Under the pieces are notes generated by a model. The model did no database searches, was not told where the DNA came from, and worked only from the letters and a program-made list of their open reading frames with translations. A stretch of DNA of 64,000 nt from positions 1 through 64,000 of the forward strand of contig NZ_JAYGHM010000014.1 of assembly GCF_034931125.1 (NCBI RefSeq), written 5' to 3'. Position numbers and translations under genes: made by a program. This stretch comes from Rivularia sp034931125. GTDB lineage: Bacteria > Cyanobacteriota > Cyanobacteriia > Cyanobacteriales > Nostocaceae. Below are positions 20,101 to 32,100 of this stretch, piece by piece. Every line of letters begins with the position of its first letter. The stretch's first letter is position 1.

Positions 20101-23100
20101 TGCTGCTTTAGGTGAAACTATAGAGTTGTCTTGGACTGTAACTAACCAGGGTAATGGTGCTGCTGTTGCTGATTATTTTGACTACGTTTACCTTTCCGAT
20201 GACCAAGTATTTAATGAAGGTGATTCCGAACTTAGCAATACTTTCGTTACCAGTTATTGGGCAGAAAATGATACACCTTTGGCAGCAGGTGGTAGTTATA
20301 CAGTTACTCAAAACGCAGTCATTCCTGGTGAGACGACACCAGGTAATCGTTATTTGTTGTTTATTACGGACGGTTCTAAGTCTCAAAATGAAGCGGATGA
20401 AAGCAACAATGTCCGAGCGGTAGAGATTCAACTAGGGAATTCGGATTTGGTTGTTAATAGCGCGATTGTACCTGATACAGCGAATGAGGGTTCAACCATT
20501 GAAGTTTCTTGGACTGTCAGGAACCAAAACATTTTTACAGCTTCAGCAGATTGGTATGATTATGTCTACCTTTCGAGCGATGCAACCTTGGACAGCTTGG
20601 ATACGGTTCTTGCAAGCCATTACATTGACACACAAACCCCATTAAAAGGAGAAACTAGCTACACTATTACCCAAGATGTCACACTGCCTAGTACAGCTAC
20701 ACAAGATAATTATTATTTGTTTTTCGTTACAGATAATAATAACTATCAAGATGAAACTGATGAAACTAATAATGTTTTAGCAAAGCAAATATCAATAAAC
20801 TCACCTGGTATTTTATCCTTCAGTGCTAGCGAATTCAGCGTTAATGAAGATGGTACTCCGATTGCTGCTGTTACTGTAACACGCACTCAGGGAAGTTATG
20901 GGGAAGTTAGCGCGACGATTTTCTTAAGGGATATTAGTGCAACCGCGCCTAGTGATTATAATAACGATCCAATTATTGTCACCTTTGCCAATGGAGACGC
21001 TACATCTAAAATAATTAACATTCCTGTTACTGACGATACTTTTGCTGAAGGGACAGAGACAATTAATCTTACCCTTACAAATCCAACAGGTGGTGCGACT
21101 ATTGGGAATCAAAATGCTGCGGTTGTGGCGATCGCCGATAATGACATTGAACTAAACTTTAGTACAGGCAACTATACTGTCCGTGAAGATGGAACTGCGA
21201 TTGCTAACATTATCGTCACTCGCGCAGGAAAGTTAACAGGAGAAGTAAGTGCTACGATTAACTTCACCGATGACACAGCGAAAGGTTGTGCTTGTGCGGC
21301 AAGTTCGGTTAATAATGACTTTTATAATGGTTCATTTACCGTAACTTTAGCAGACGGTGAAGCAAGTAAGATTATCCCCGTTGAATTAGCAAGTTTAGGG
21401 GGAAGCAACGCTATCCGCATTCGTAATGATTCCAAAATTGAAGGAGATGAAACATTCTCCATTAGTCTTACCAACCCCACTGCTGGCGCAACCATTGGTA
21501 ATCAAGGTACTGCGGTAATTACAATTTTGGATGATGATGTAGAACTAGCTTTTAGTGCAGTTAATTATAGCATTAAAGAAAATAGGCAGGTTATAGCGGC
21601 TGTTACTGTAACCCGTAATGGAAGGTTGATAGGGGAAGTGGGCGCTACTATTACGCTTACCGATGAAACAGCTACTGCGCCAAGTGATTACAATAACATT
21701 CCAATTTCTATCACCTTCGCTGAGGGAGAAACTAGCAAGACAGTTGAAATTCAGGTTAATAACGATATTCTTGTAGAACCAGATGAAACCGTTAAGCTAA
21801 ACTTAACCAACCCAACGGGTGGAGCAACAATAGGTACTCAGAGTACTGCAACCTTGACCATTGTTGATAACGGTCAAACTCCCACTTTACTCCTATCAAC
21901 TAATAAAGATACTTTAGCCGAAAATGCTGGTAATAACGCCGCAGTAGGTACTGTTACCCGTAACATCGTTACTGATGAAGATTTAATTGTCACATTAACT
22001 TCTAGCGACACAACTGAAGCAAGCGTACCTGCTCAAGTCACTATCTTAGCTAATCAAGCTTCTGCCACTTTTAATATTGATACGATTGATGATGGAGTAC
22101 CTGATGGAACGCAAACTGTTGATATTACGGCATCAGCTACAGGCTTCAGTAATAGTTTTCGTACAATTGCGGTAACGGATATTGATGTACCGGATTTAGT
22201 AATTTCTAACCTTGCTGCGACAACACCGTTATTAACCTCAAAACAAGCAAGTTTTGTTTATAAAGTTGAAAACAAAGGTATAGCAACAGCTATTACTACT
22301 CCAGAAAATCCCTTAGTAAACAGAATTTACTTATCAAAAGATACTCAGTTAGATAGTCAGGATCAGTTACTAGGGGAATTTAATATTACTGCTAATATTC
22401 CCATTGGGCAGTTCTACGAACGAAATGTAACTTTCTTTACCCCTAAAAATGTTGGAACTTATTATCTAATCGGAAATACTGATGCTACCAATATTATTCC
22501 TGAAGGAGGTAGTTTTGGCGAAAATAACAACACAGTTATTAACAAGATTGATGTTTTACCAGCTTATCGTGCTGTTGTCTCTACTGATACAGAATTAGGA
22601 ATTGCCGGACAACCAGTGGCTCTGCGCGGACAAGCGTTAAGTAATATAGATAATTCACCAATTTCTTTTGAATTTGTCACCATTGCAGTTAAAAATAATG
22701 GGATTTTAAGAGAATTAAGCGCCTTTACAGATGCTGATGGTAATTTTGCTAAGGTGTTTAATCCTTTACCTGGAGAGGGGGGAACTTATCAAATTAATGC
22801 CTATTTCCCCAATAATCCGAATGAAGATACAGCAGCAGAAGATAGTTTTCAACTCTTAGGAATGCGTTTTGGTAATAATAGCGCGTCTCATAAAGTATTT
22901 GCAGATAAGACATTTACTGCACAAGCGAATTTAAAGAACTTGACAGATGTTGCTTTAAATGGGCTTACTTATACTGTTGAAGATGCGCCGAGTAATTGGA
23001 ATATTCAAGTTAATACCCCTACAACTTTGGCGAGTTTGGGTGAAAATACCATCAGTTATACCATAACTGCACCTAATGATTCCGATGTTACTCAAGATAC

Positions 23101-26100
23101 ATTTAATCTTAAACTCACTACTACAGAAGGAGTAACGGCGACTTTACCAGTTAACGTTAATTTGAAACGAACTATTCCGAATTTGGTAACTTCTGTTAAT
23201 ACTCTTACCAGTGGAATGTTACGAGGAAATCAAAAATTCGTAGAGTTTGAAGTAATCAATGACGGAGGAGAAACAGCTAAGAATATTCAGGTTGTGCTTC
23301 CTAATGCACCTTGGTTATCTTTAGCTTCTCCTGCAACAATTTCTGCTTTGACTCCTGGTGAATCTACGAAAGTAACCCTACGGTTAGCCCCAGATGCAAA
23401 TTTACCATTAACTGAATATCAAGGTAATCTTTTCTTGGATGCAGAGGGAAATGATGGTGATTTATCTTTACCGTTTAATTTCCGGGCTGTAAGTGATGCA
23501 GTAGGTGGAATCAATATTAATGTTGTGGATGAGTTGTTTTTCTTTACGGAAGGCTCACCCAAGGTGCAAAATGCCAAGATTACATTAGAAGATGCATTTA
23601 CTGGTACAGAGGTGTTTTCGGAGACTGACGCGGATGGTTCTCTAACGAAAACTGATTTACCGGAAGGTTATTATAAACTTAAGATTAGCGCCGATAAACA
23701 TGACCTCTACGAACGTAATATTTTCATTAGCGCTGGTCAAACAGAAAATATCGATGCATTTATTTCGCGTCAAACAGTTTCTTATATTTGGACGGTTACA
23801 CCAACAGAAATTCAAGATGAATACAATATTTCAGTCGAAACTAAATTTGAAACAGATGTACCTGTACCCACAGTTGTAATAGAACCAAGCTCTCTAGACT
23901 TTGCCGAGCTAAAAACTGTTGGGCAAGTAATGCAAGTCGCTCTTAAAGTGACTAATCAGGGGTTAATTTCTGCCCACGATCTAGCCTTGAGTATCGGCAC
24001 TCATCCATTTTATCAAGTTGAATCATTAGTTGATAGCGTTGATGAACTAGCAGCAAAAAGTTCAATTACTATCCCGCTAAAAATCACTCGGATTGCTGAT
24101 TTTGATACTTTAACGCCTAATAATGGTGAACTAAGAATATCCTCTACAACAATAGATATTCCATGTTTTTTACCTACGGGAATTAGTTATGACTACGAAT
24201 GTAATGGAGTGAAAATTGAAAGGGCAGTACCCGTACCTATTTTTAATGTTGATGGGAACTGCGGTCAGTTAGAAGTTTTACCTCATGGACTTATTTTCCC
24301 ATTTACAGGTAGTGGTAGTGGAGGTGGTAGTGGCGCTGGGGACAATGGTGGTGGCGGAGGCAACAGTGGTAGAAAAAGCATACTTTTCCCAACTGAGGTT
24401 AATCTTACATCACCAGAAAACTGCGATCCTCGCACTGAGAAACTTAAGCAAGCTACTGCTAATCTTTTACTCACTGCTGGTAGTTATATTCCTGGACCAA
24501 TTGGGTGGGCATTTAAAGTCTCATCGGTTTTTATTGCCGTAGCAAAAACAGCCAATGGCAAGCCTGATGACTTAATAAAAACAGGTTTACAAGAAGGAGT
24601 TGATGGCATCAATGGTGAAAAAAGTACAACCAAAACTAAATTTACTAAAGCAGCTGGTAATGTTGTTAAGGGTTTAGGGATTTTTATTGATGTACTCGAC
24701 ACATACAACAACTATAAAGACGCTCTTTCCACTCCTTCTACTCAAAGTGAGTTTTCTGTCAGTGCTACTGTCTCACCAATCAACCAAGGGGTTGAAAATC
24801 TACAATTATCCATAGAACGTCTATCAAAACTTTATGACTCTTGGCAAGCATTTTTTGGTGATGAAGCTTGGATGAGTGCGATAACATCTCCTGAATTTAC
24901 TGAATGGTTTGCTACTTTTCTGGCTAATACCCAATTTGGTGAAACAGATCCCGTAAAAATCTCCGATGTAGAAAGAGATGAACTATTAAATCTTCCTCTA
25001 CCTACCCCCATCACTGGTAGTGATGTCAATAAATTTATTGACCGATGGAATCGAACTATTGATTATTGGAGTTCGGGAATAATAAATTCAAGCGATGTAC
25101 CAACAGGTCAAAGTCAAGACTTTTTAGCACTTGACCGCATCGAACCGATTCAAAATGCTTTAGATAAAGCAGTTGAAGAGACTCAAGCAGAAGGTTATAT
25201 CGATATTATTGATGCTATCACTCAAAAAGCAGAAGAACTAGAAGACGCATTGAGTAACGATGGTGGTGTCTGTGCCAAAGTCAAAATCAAAATTGACCAA
25301 GAAGCTGTAATGACCCGTTCTGCTTTTCTTGGCGAGTTAGAAATCGACAATGGCAATTCTACTAAGCTTGAAAATCTTTCCGTCACGCTCCAAGTTAAAG
25401 ACGCAAACGGTAATGTTGTTAATGACCTATTTGGCGTTACTAACCCCACCTTAAAAAATATCACTGCTGTAGATGGAACAGGTATATTAACTGGAGATAA
25501 CCCCAATACACCCGAAGATGAAGGCATAGGTAGCGCCCAATGGACATTCATTCCCACAAATCTCGCTGCACCTGAAGTTCCAACTATATACAGCATCGGC
25601 GGTACACTTTCCTATACCGAAAATGGTCAAGTTATTAATGTTCCTCTGCTTTCCACTCCTGTCACTGTCTATCCCCAAGCAGAACTTTACCTCGACTATT
25701 TTCATCAACGGGATGTCTTTGGGGATGACCCTTTTACCGACAAAATAGAAACTTCTGTTCCCTATTCCCTCGCTGTTTTAGTTCGTAACGAAGGAAAAGG
25801 AATTGCCAAAGACCTCCGTATCACTTCCGGTCAACCTAAGATTGTTGAGAATGAGAAAGGGTTATTAATTGATTTCAACATCATTGGTTCCCAGGTAAAT
25901 AATCAAGACGTTACCCCATCTCTAAGCGTCAACTTTGGCAATATCGAAGCTGGAGAAACAGCCGTTGCCGATTGGTTGCTCAAATCTTCTTTGCAAGGTA
26001 AATTTACTGAATATAAAGCTACCTTTGAACATATTAATAGTCTGGGTAATCAAGAACTTTCCTTAATCAAAGAAGTCAATATTCACGAACTCACCCGCAA

Positions 26101-29100
26101 GGTAAAAGTCACTCATTCCAACCCCGACGACCTCCCAGACTTCCTTGTTAACGATGAATTTGATGCAAATTTATACCCAGATACCCTTTACTTCAGCAGT
26201 GGTGGTACTGCACCCGTTACGACTATTCCCAATGTGACTGCTGACGGAAATGCCAACAATCTTGATTTAGAAGTTCAAGTTAGTACCAGCGTTGATAGCG
26301 GTTGGAATTATATTCGCTTAACAGATCCCGGTGATGGACAATTCGAGATTGAACGTGTATTACGAGGTGATGGCACAGAAATCAATCTCGAAAATATTTG
26401 GACAACTGACCGTACCTTCCCCGCAACAGGTCGTCCTATTTACGAAAATATACTCCACTTACTCGATTACCACGAATCGGCAGAAAACACAGACTACACG
26501 ATTATTTATACTTCCGGCGGTCTTTTTGTTACCGATATCGTTGATGTCACCCCAGATCCTCGTTCTACTTCTGTTAACGCTATTACCGTTGAATTTTCCG
26601 AAGCAATTAAAGCAAATACTTTCGACTACAACGACCTTATCTTAACTCGTGATAGTAGTTCTAATCTAATTACTGCTGGAGTTACAGTTACTCCTTTATC
26701 TGCTACTAACTATCAAATTACAGGATTAGCAAATCTCACTGGTAGTGATGGCAACTATGAACTAACTGTTAATACTACTGGAATAGAAAACTTAGACGGA
26801 AACATTGGTACGGGTTCACTGACGGAAACTTGGCTAAAAATCGCTACTGGCGACCAAGATAATACGCCACCGAACGTGATTAATATTATTGACCTCCAAG
26901 TAAATCCGCGCAGCACACCTGTCTCTTCACTTGATGTTACTTTTTCCGAAGCCATTGACCTAAGTACATTTAGTTTTGAAGATATTACCCTGATTCGTGA
27001 CGGTAGTTCTAACATAATTACCAGTGGGGTAACAGTTTCTTTTGTCAACAATAATTCTTACCGAATTAACGGTTTAGCTGGTTTAACTACCGCAGAAGGA
27101 AACTACAGTCTTACTGTTAATGGAAGCGGTATTCAAGACTTAGCGGGTAATACAGGCACAGGTACTCAGTCCGAAACTTGGATTATGGATACCAATGCAC
27201 CAATTGCACCTACAAATATTGTTATATCGGGACAAGCTATTAGTGGACAAACTCGGATTAACACCACTACTCCTACAATCAGTGGAGACTTAGGGGAAGC
27301 TAACTTAAAAGTTTTCTTTTACGACAAAACCACTAATCAAAATCTGGGACAAGCGACTGTTACTGGTACCACTTTTAGCGGAATAGTTCAATTTTCTTCT
27401 CCTGGGGCGCGTGAAATAGAAATTCGAGTCCAAGATCCTGCTGGAAACACTACTAGTACTCAGTTAAATCTATTTGCCGATACTATTAAACCCACTATTA
27501 CTGAATTCCTCAATGTTCCCAGTAGTACTTTAGATCCAATAAATTCTCTGGATGTTCGTTTTTCTGAAACCATTAATCCGAACACCTTTGATCGAAACGA
27601 CATCTCCCTTACTCGTGATGGTACAATTTTAACCCTCCCCGATACGGTCACTATCGAATATCTTTCCGGTAGCACCTATCGCATTAATGGCTTAAACGAG
27701 TTAACTGCAACTCCTGGTAATTATCAACTCAAGGTGGACGCAACCACTATTCAAGATAATGCAGGGAATAGCGGCGATATTGCCAAAACAATTTCCTTCA
27801 CTATTTCTGCACCGCCAACCCCCGGCATCATATTTACACAAACTAACGGTAGTACAGTGGTAAGTGAAGCTGGCAATATTGATACCTACACCCTTGCTCT
27901 CAGAACCCAACCGACTAAAGATGTTACCGTTAACTTAAGTATTGACGACCAGATTATAACTGATAAAACTAGTCTTATCTTTACCGCTACTAACTGGAAT
28001 ATTCCTCAAACAGTCACCATTAGTGCAGTTAACGACACCATCCCCGAAGGCGATCGCAGTAGTATAATTACCCATACGATTAGCAGCAGTGACAGCAATT
28101 ACGATAGTTTAACTTTGCCCAATATTAACGTTGTCATACAAGATAACGATGTCGAAATTAGCGGAACCGTTTGGAATGATATTAATGGTAACAAAGTCAA
28201 AGATACCAACGAACCAGGTTTACCAGATTGGACAATTTACCTAGACACCAACCAAAACGGTGAGTTAGATAATGGTGAAACTTCCACTCAAACCAATGCT
28301 GACGGTAATTATAGCTTCAATAACCTAGTTCCCGGAACCTACACCGTTGCCGAAGTTATCCAATCGGGTTGGCAACAAACTTTCCCAGGTAACAGCAGCG
28401 TCTCGCCAGAATCAATCACTACAAGCGCTTCAAATGCTCCCATCTATACACCCAGCACCTCCATTACAACTACCAACACAGCTTTAACCACAACCGCAAG
28501 TTCTTTAATTAACCTTGATGACTTCCGTAATGACTCTCGCTTTACAAATATCGATGGTAGTGGCTTTGTATCAGTAATTATTGATACTGGCATTGACATT
28601 AACCATCCCTTCTTTGGTGCAGATAGCGACGGTAACGGTATTGCCGATCGCATTATTTACCAATACGACTTCGCTGATAACGATGCCGATGCTAGCGATA
28701 TTAACGGTCACGGTTCCCACGTAGCGAGTATAATTGCTTCTAGCGACAATACCTACACTGGTGTTGCTCCCAAAGCCGATATTATCGCCCTCAAAGTTTT
28801 TAAAGATAGTGGTTCTGGCTACTTCCTAGATTTAGAAGAATCTCTCCAATGGGTAATTGACAACGCCAACACGTATAACATTGCCAGCATTAACCTCTCC
28901 TTGGGTGACGAACAAAACTGGAATACAAGCGCTTCTCATTACGGAATTGGTGACGAACTCGCAGCCTTAGCAGGAATGGGTATAATTGTCACTTCCGCAG
29001 CCGGTAATAACTTTGCCAAATTTGATAGTCAACAAGGACTAGCTTACCCCGCAGCCGACCCCAATGTCATAGCAGTTGGTGCAGTTAGGGAAGACACAGA

Positions 29101-32100
29101 CCAAATTGCAGACTTCTCCCAACGCGATGAAACCATGAGCGATATTTTTGCTCCGGGGATTCCCATCGAAGCCGCAAACGCCAATGGTGGTGTCACAACT
29201 AAAGGAGGAACATCCCAAGCCGCGCCTTATATTGCCGGAATTGCAGTCCTAGCGCAGCAAATAGCTACCCAAGAACTTGGTCGCAAACTTACTATCGGTG
29301 AATTCCGCTATCTCCTGGAAACCACCAGCGTTACCATCAACGACGGGGATGACGAAAACGATAACGTTATCAATACTGGACTTGACTTTTCCAGGGTTGA
29401 TATGCTGGCACTTGCCGAAGGAATACTCAACCTCAACAGCACAATTTCAAACCCAGATAGCGTTCAACCAGATACTAACTCAGATGACACACCATTATTT
29501 ATTCCCAATAACGTCTCAGGGTTTGTACATACAGTTACTGTTAATTCCGGTGAAACCGTCACTGGTATCAACTTCGGCAACCAACAAGTTAACCAAACAC
29601 CAGAGATAGCTGTTAACAAAGGTTTAACTCTCAACGAAGAAGGTACAGCAGTTATTAGCAATCAAGAATTGCAAGTTACCGATGTAGATAATACGGCGAT
29701 TGAGATTACATATACACTGACTAATCTACCCGAAAACGGAATTCTTCGACTCAACGGTACTCAATTAGCAGTCGATGATACTTTAACCCAGGATGATATC
29801 GATAACGAACGACTGGAGTACGTACATAACGGTAGTGAAACTAACAATGATAGCTTTAGTTTCAAAGTAACAGATGGCGAAGATGGTAATATTGACAGCA
29901 TTGACTTCCAGATTACCGTTAACCCAGTTAACGATGCACCAACTTTAGAAAGTGCGATCGCTAATCAAACAGCAACTGAAGATAGCGCTTTCAACTTTAT
30001 TATCCCAGAAAACACATTTAACGATGTGGATGCGGGAGATGAGTTAATATACTCTGTAACCTTGGAAGACGATAGTGCATTACCAATCTGGTTAACTTTT
30101 GATGCTTCAACTCGCAGCTTTAGCGGTACACCCAGTAATGAAGATGTTGGTAATCTCAATATCAAAGTTGTTGTCACAGATAAAGCACTTACAACAGTTA
30201 GCGATGTATTTACCCTAGAGGTAGAAAAAATTGACGATACATCTACCAATAATCCTCCTACACTCAATCAAGAAATTTTAGATGCGATCGCAACGCAAGA
30301 CGCAGCATTTACTTTTACGATCCCAGAAAACACATTCAACGATGTGGATGCTCTCGATGAGTTAACTTACTCTGTAACTCTAGAAGATGGTAGCGAATTA
30401 CCAAGCTGGTTAACTTTTGATGCTTCAACTCGCAGCTTTAGCGGTACTCCTATTAACTCAGACGTTGGTACAGTCAAGGTTAAAGTTGTCGTAACCGATA
30501 GCTTTGGAGAAACCATCAGCGATAGCTTTACGCTGGAAGTCGAAAATACTAATGATGTACCAACTTTAGAAAGCGCGATCGCAAATCAAAAAGCAACTGA
30601 AGATAGCGTTTTCAACTTTATCATCCCCGATAACACATTCAACGATGTGGATGCTCTCGATGAGTTAACTTATTCCGTAACCTTGGAAGACGGTAACGCA
30701 TTACCAAGCTGGTTAAGCTTTGATGCTTCAACTCGCAGCTTTAGCGGTACACCCAGTAACTCAGATGTTGGTAATCTCAATATCAAAGTTATTGTCACAG
30801 ATAAAGCACTTACAACAGTTAGCGATGTATTTACCCTGGAGGTAGAAAAAATTGACGATACATCTACCAATAATTCCCCTACCCTCAATCAAGAAATTTT
30901 AGATGCGATCGCAACGGAAGACGCAGCATTTACTTTTACTATCCCAGAAAATACATTCAAAGATGTAGATACGGGAGACGAGTTAACTTACTCTGTCACC
31001 TTGGATTCGGGTAGTAACTTACCTACTTGGTTAAGCTTCAATCCAGAAACTCGCACAATCAGCGGAACTCCTATTAACGAAAACGTTGGTACACTCAATA
31101 TCAAAGTTGTAGCAACCGATAAACAAGGTGCAAAAGTTAGCGACACCTTTACCTTAACGATAGAAAATACTAACGACGCACCTACCGCAACCGAGATTGA
31201 AAACCAAACCGCTAAAGCAAACCAACCTTTCAGCTTAGATATCAGCAGCAAATTCAGCGATATCGATGTAGACGACATCCTCACCTTCGCTGCTACAGAT
31301 TTACCCGACGGATTAAATATCGATAGTCAAACCGGAATCATTAGCGGTACAGTCAGTCAAAATGCACTTGGTACAAATAACGTCACTGTCACAGCTACCG
31401 ACAAAGCAGGTGCAAACGTCAGCGAAAAATTTGAATTTACCGTTGAGTCAGAAGTCCTTAAAGATACAGATAAAGACGGCATCCCCGACAATATCGAAGC
31501 GATAAAAGGAGACGCTAATAAAGACGGTATTGCTGATAGCCAACAAGCTAACGTAGCTTCGGGCGAAAGAATTACCATCTTTTCTGCTCCTGACACTAAT
31601 CTGCGTGATGTCACAATCACTACAAACGGCGAAACAGAGAACCAAGGTATAACTTTCCCCGTCGGTGTGATTGACTTCAAATTAGAAGGTTTAACCCCCG
31701 GTTCAGCTACCACCGTCAACTTATTACTTCCCCAAGACCAAAATTACAACACTTTCTGGAAATACGGTCAAACCCCGGACAACAAGCAAGACGGTTGGTA
31801 TGAATTCCTCTACGATGGTGAAACGGGCGCTCAATTCTTTGATACCAACGATGATGGAAAAGCTGACCAAATAACACTGAACTTTGTGGACGGAAAACGA
31901 GGTGATGCTGACTTAACAGCCAACGGCATTATAGTTGACCCAGGCGCACCTGGAGTAACTAATACTTCTTTAAGCTTGAGTAAATCTACTAATCAAGACA
32001 TTTGGAATATAGAAGGTGATGCAGGTGTCTCTGTTGCAAAATTCTCCTTGACTGGCAAAAATAGCGATCGCGTCAACGAAGTTGGAGTATTTAAAGTTGA

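Noticed and set aside
24283..24542. glycine/proline-like frames on both strands near the Gly-rich hinge
   Set aside because: They are shadows of the GGT-rich coding sequence of the giant gene.
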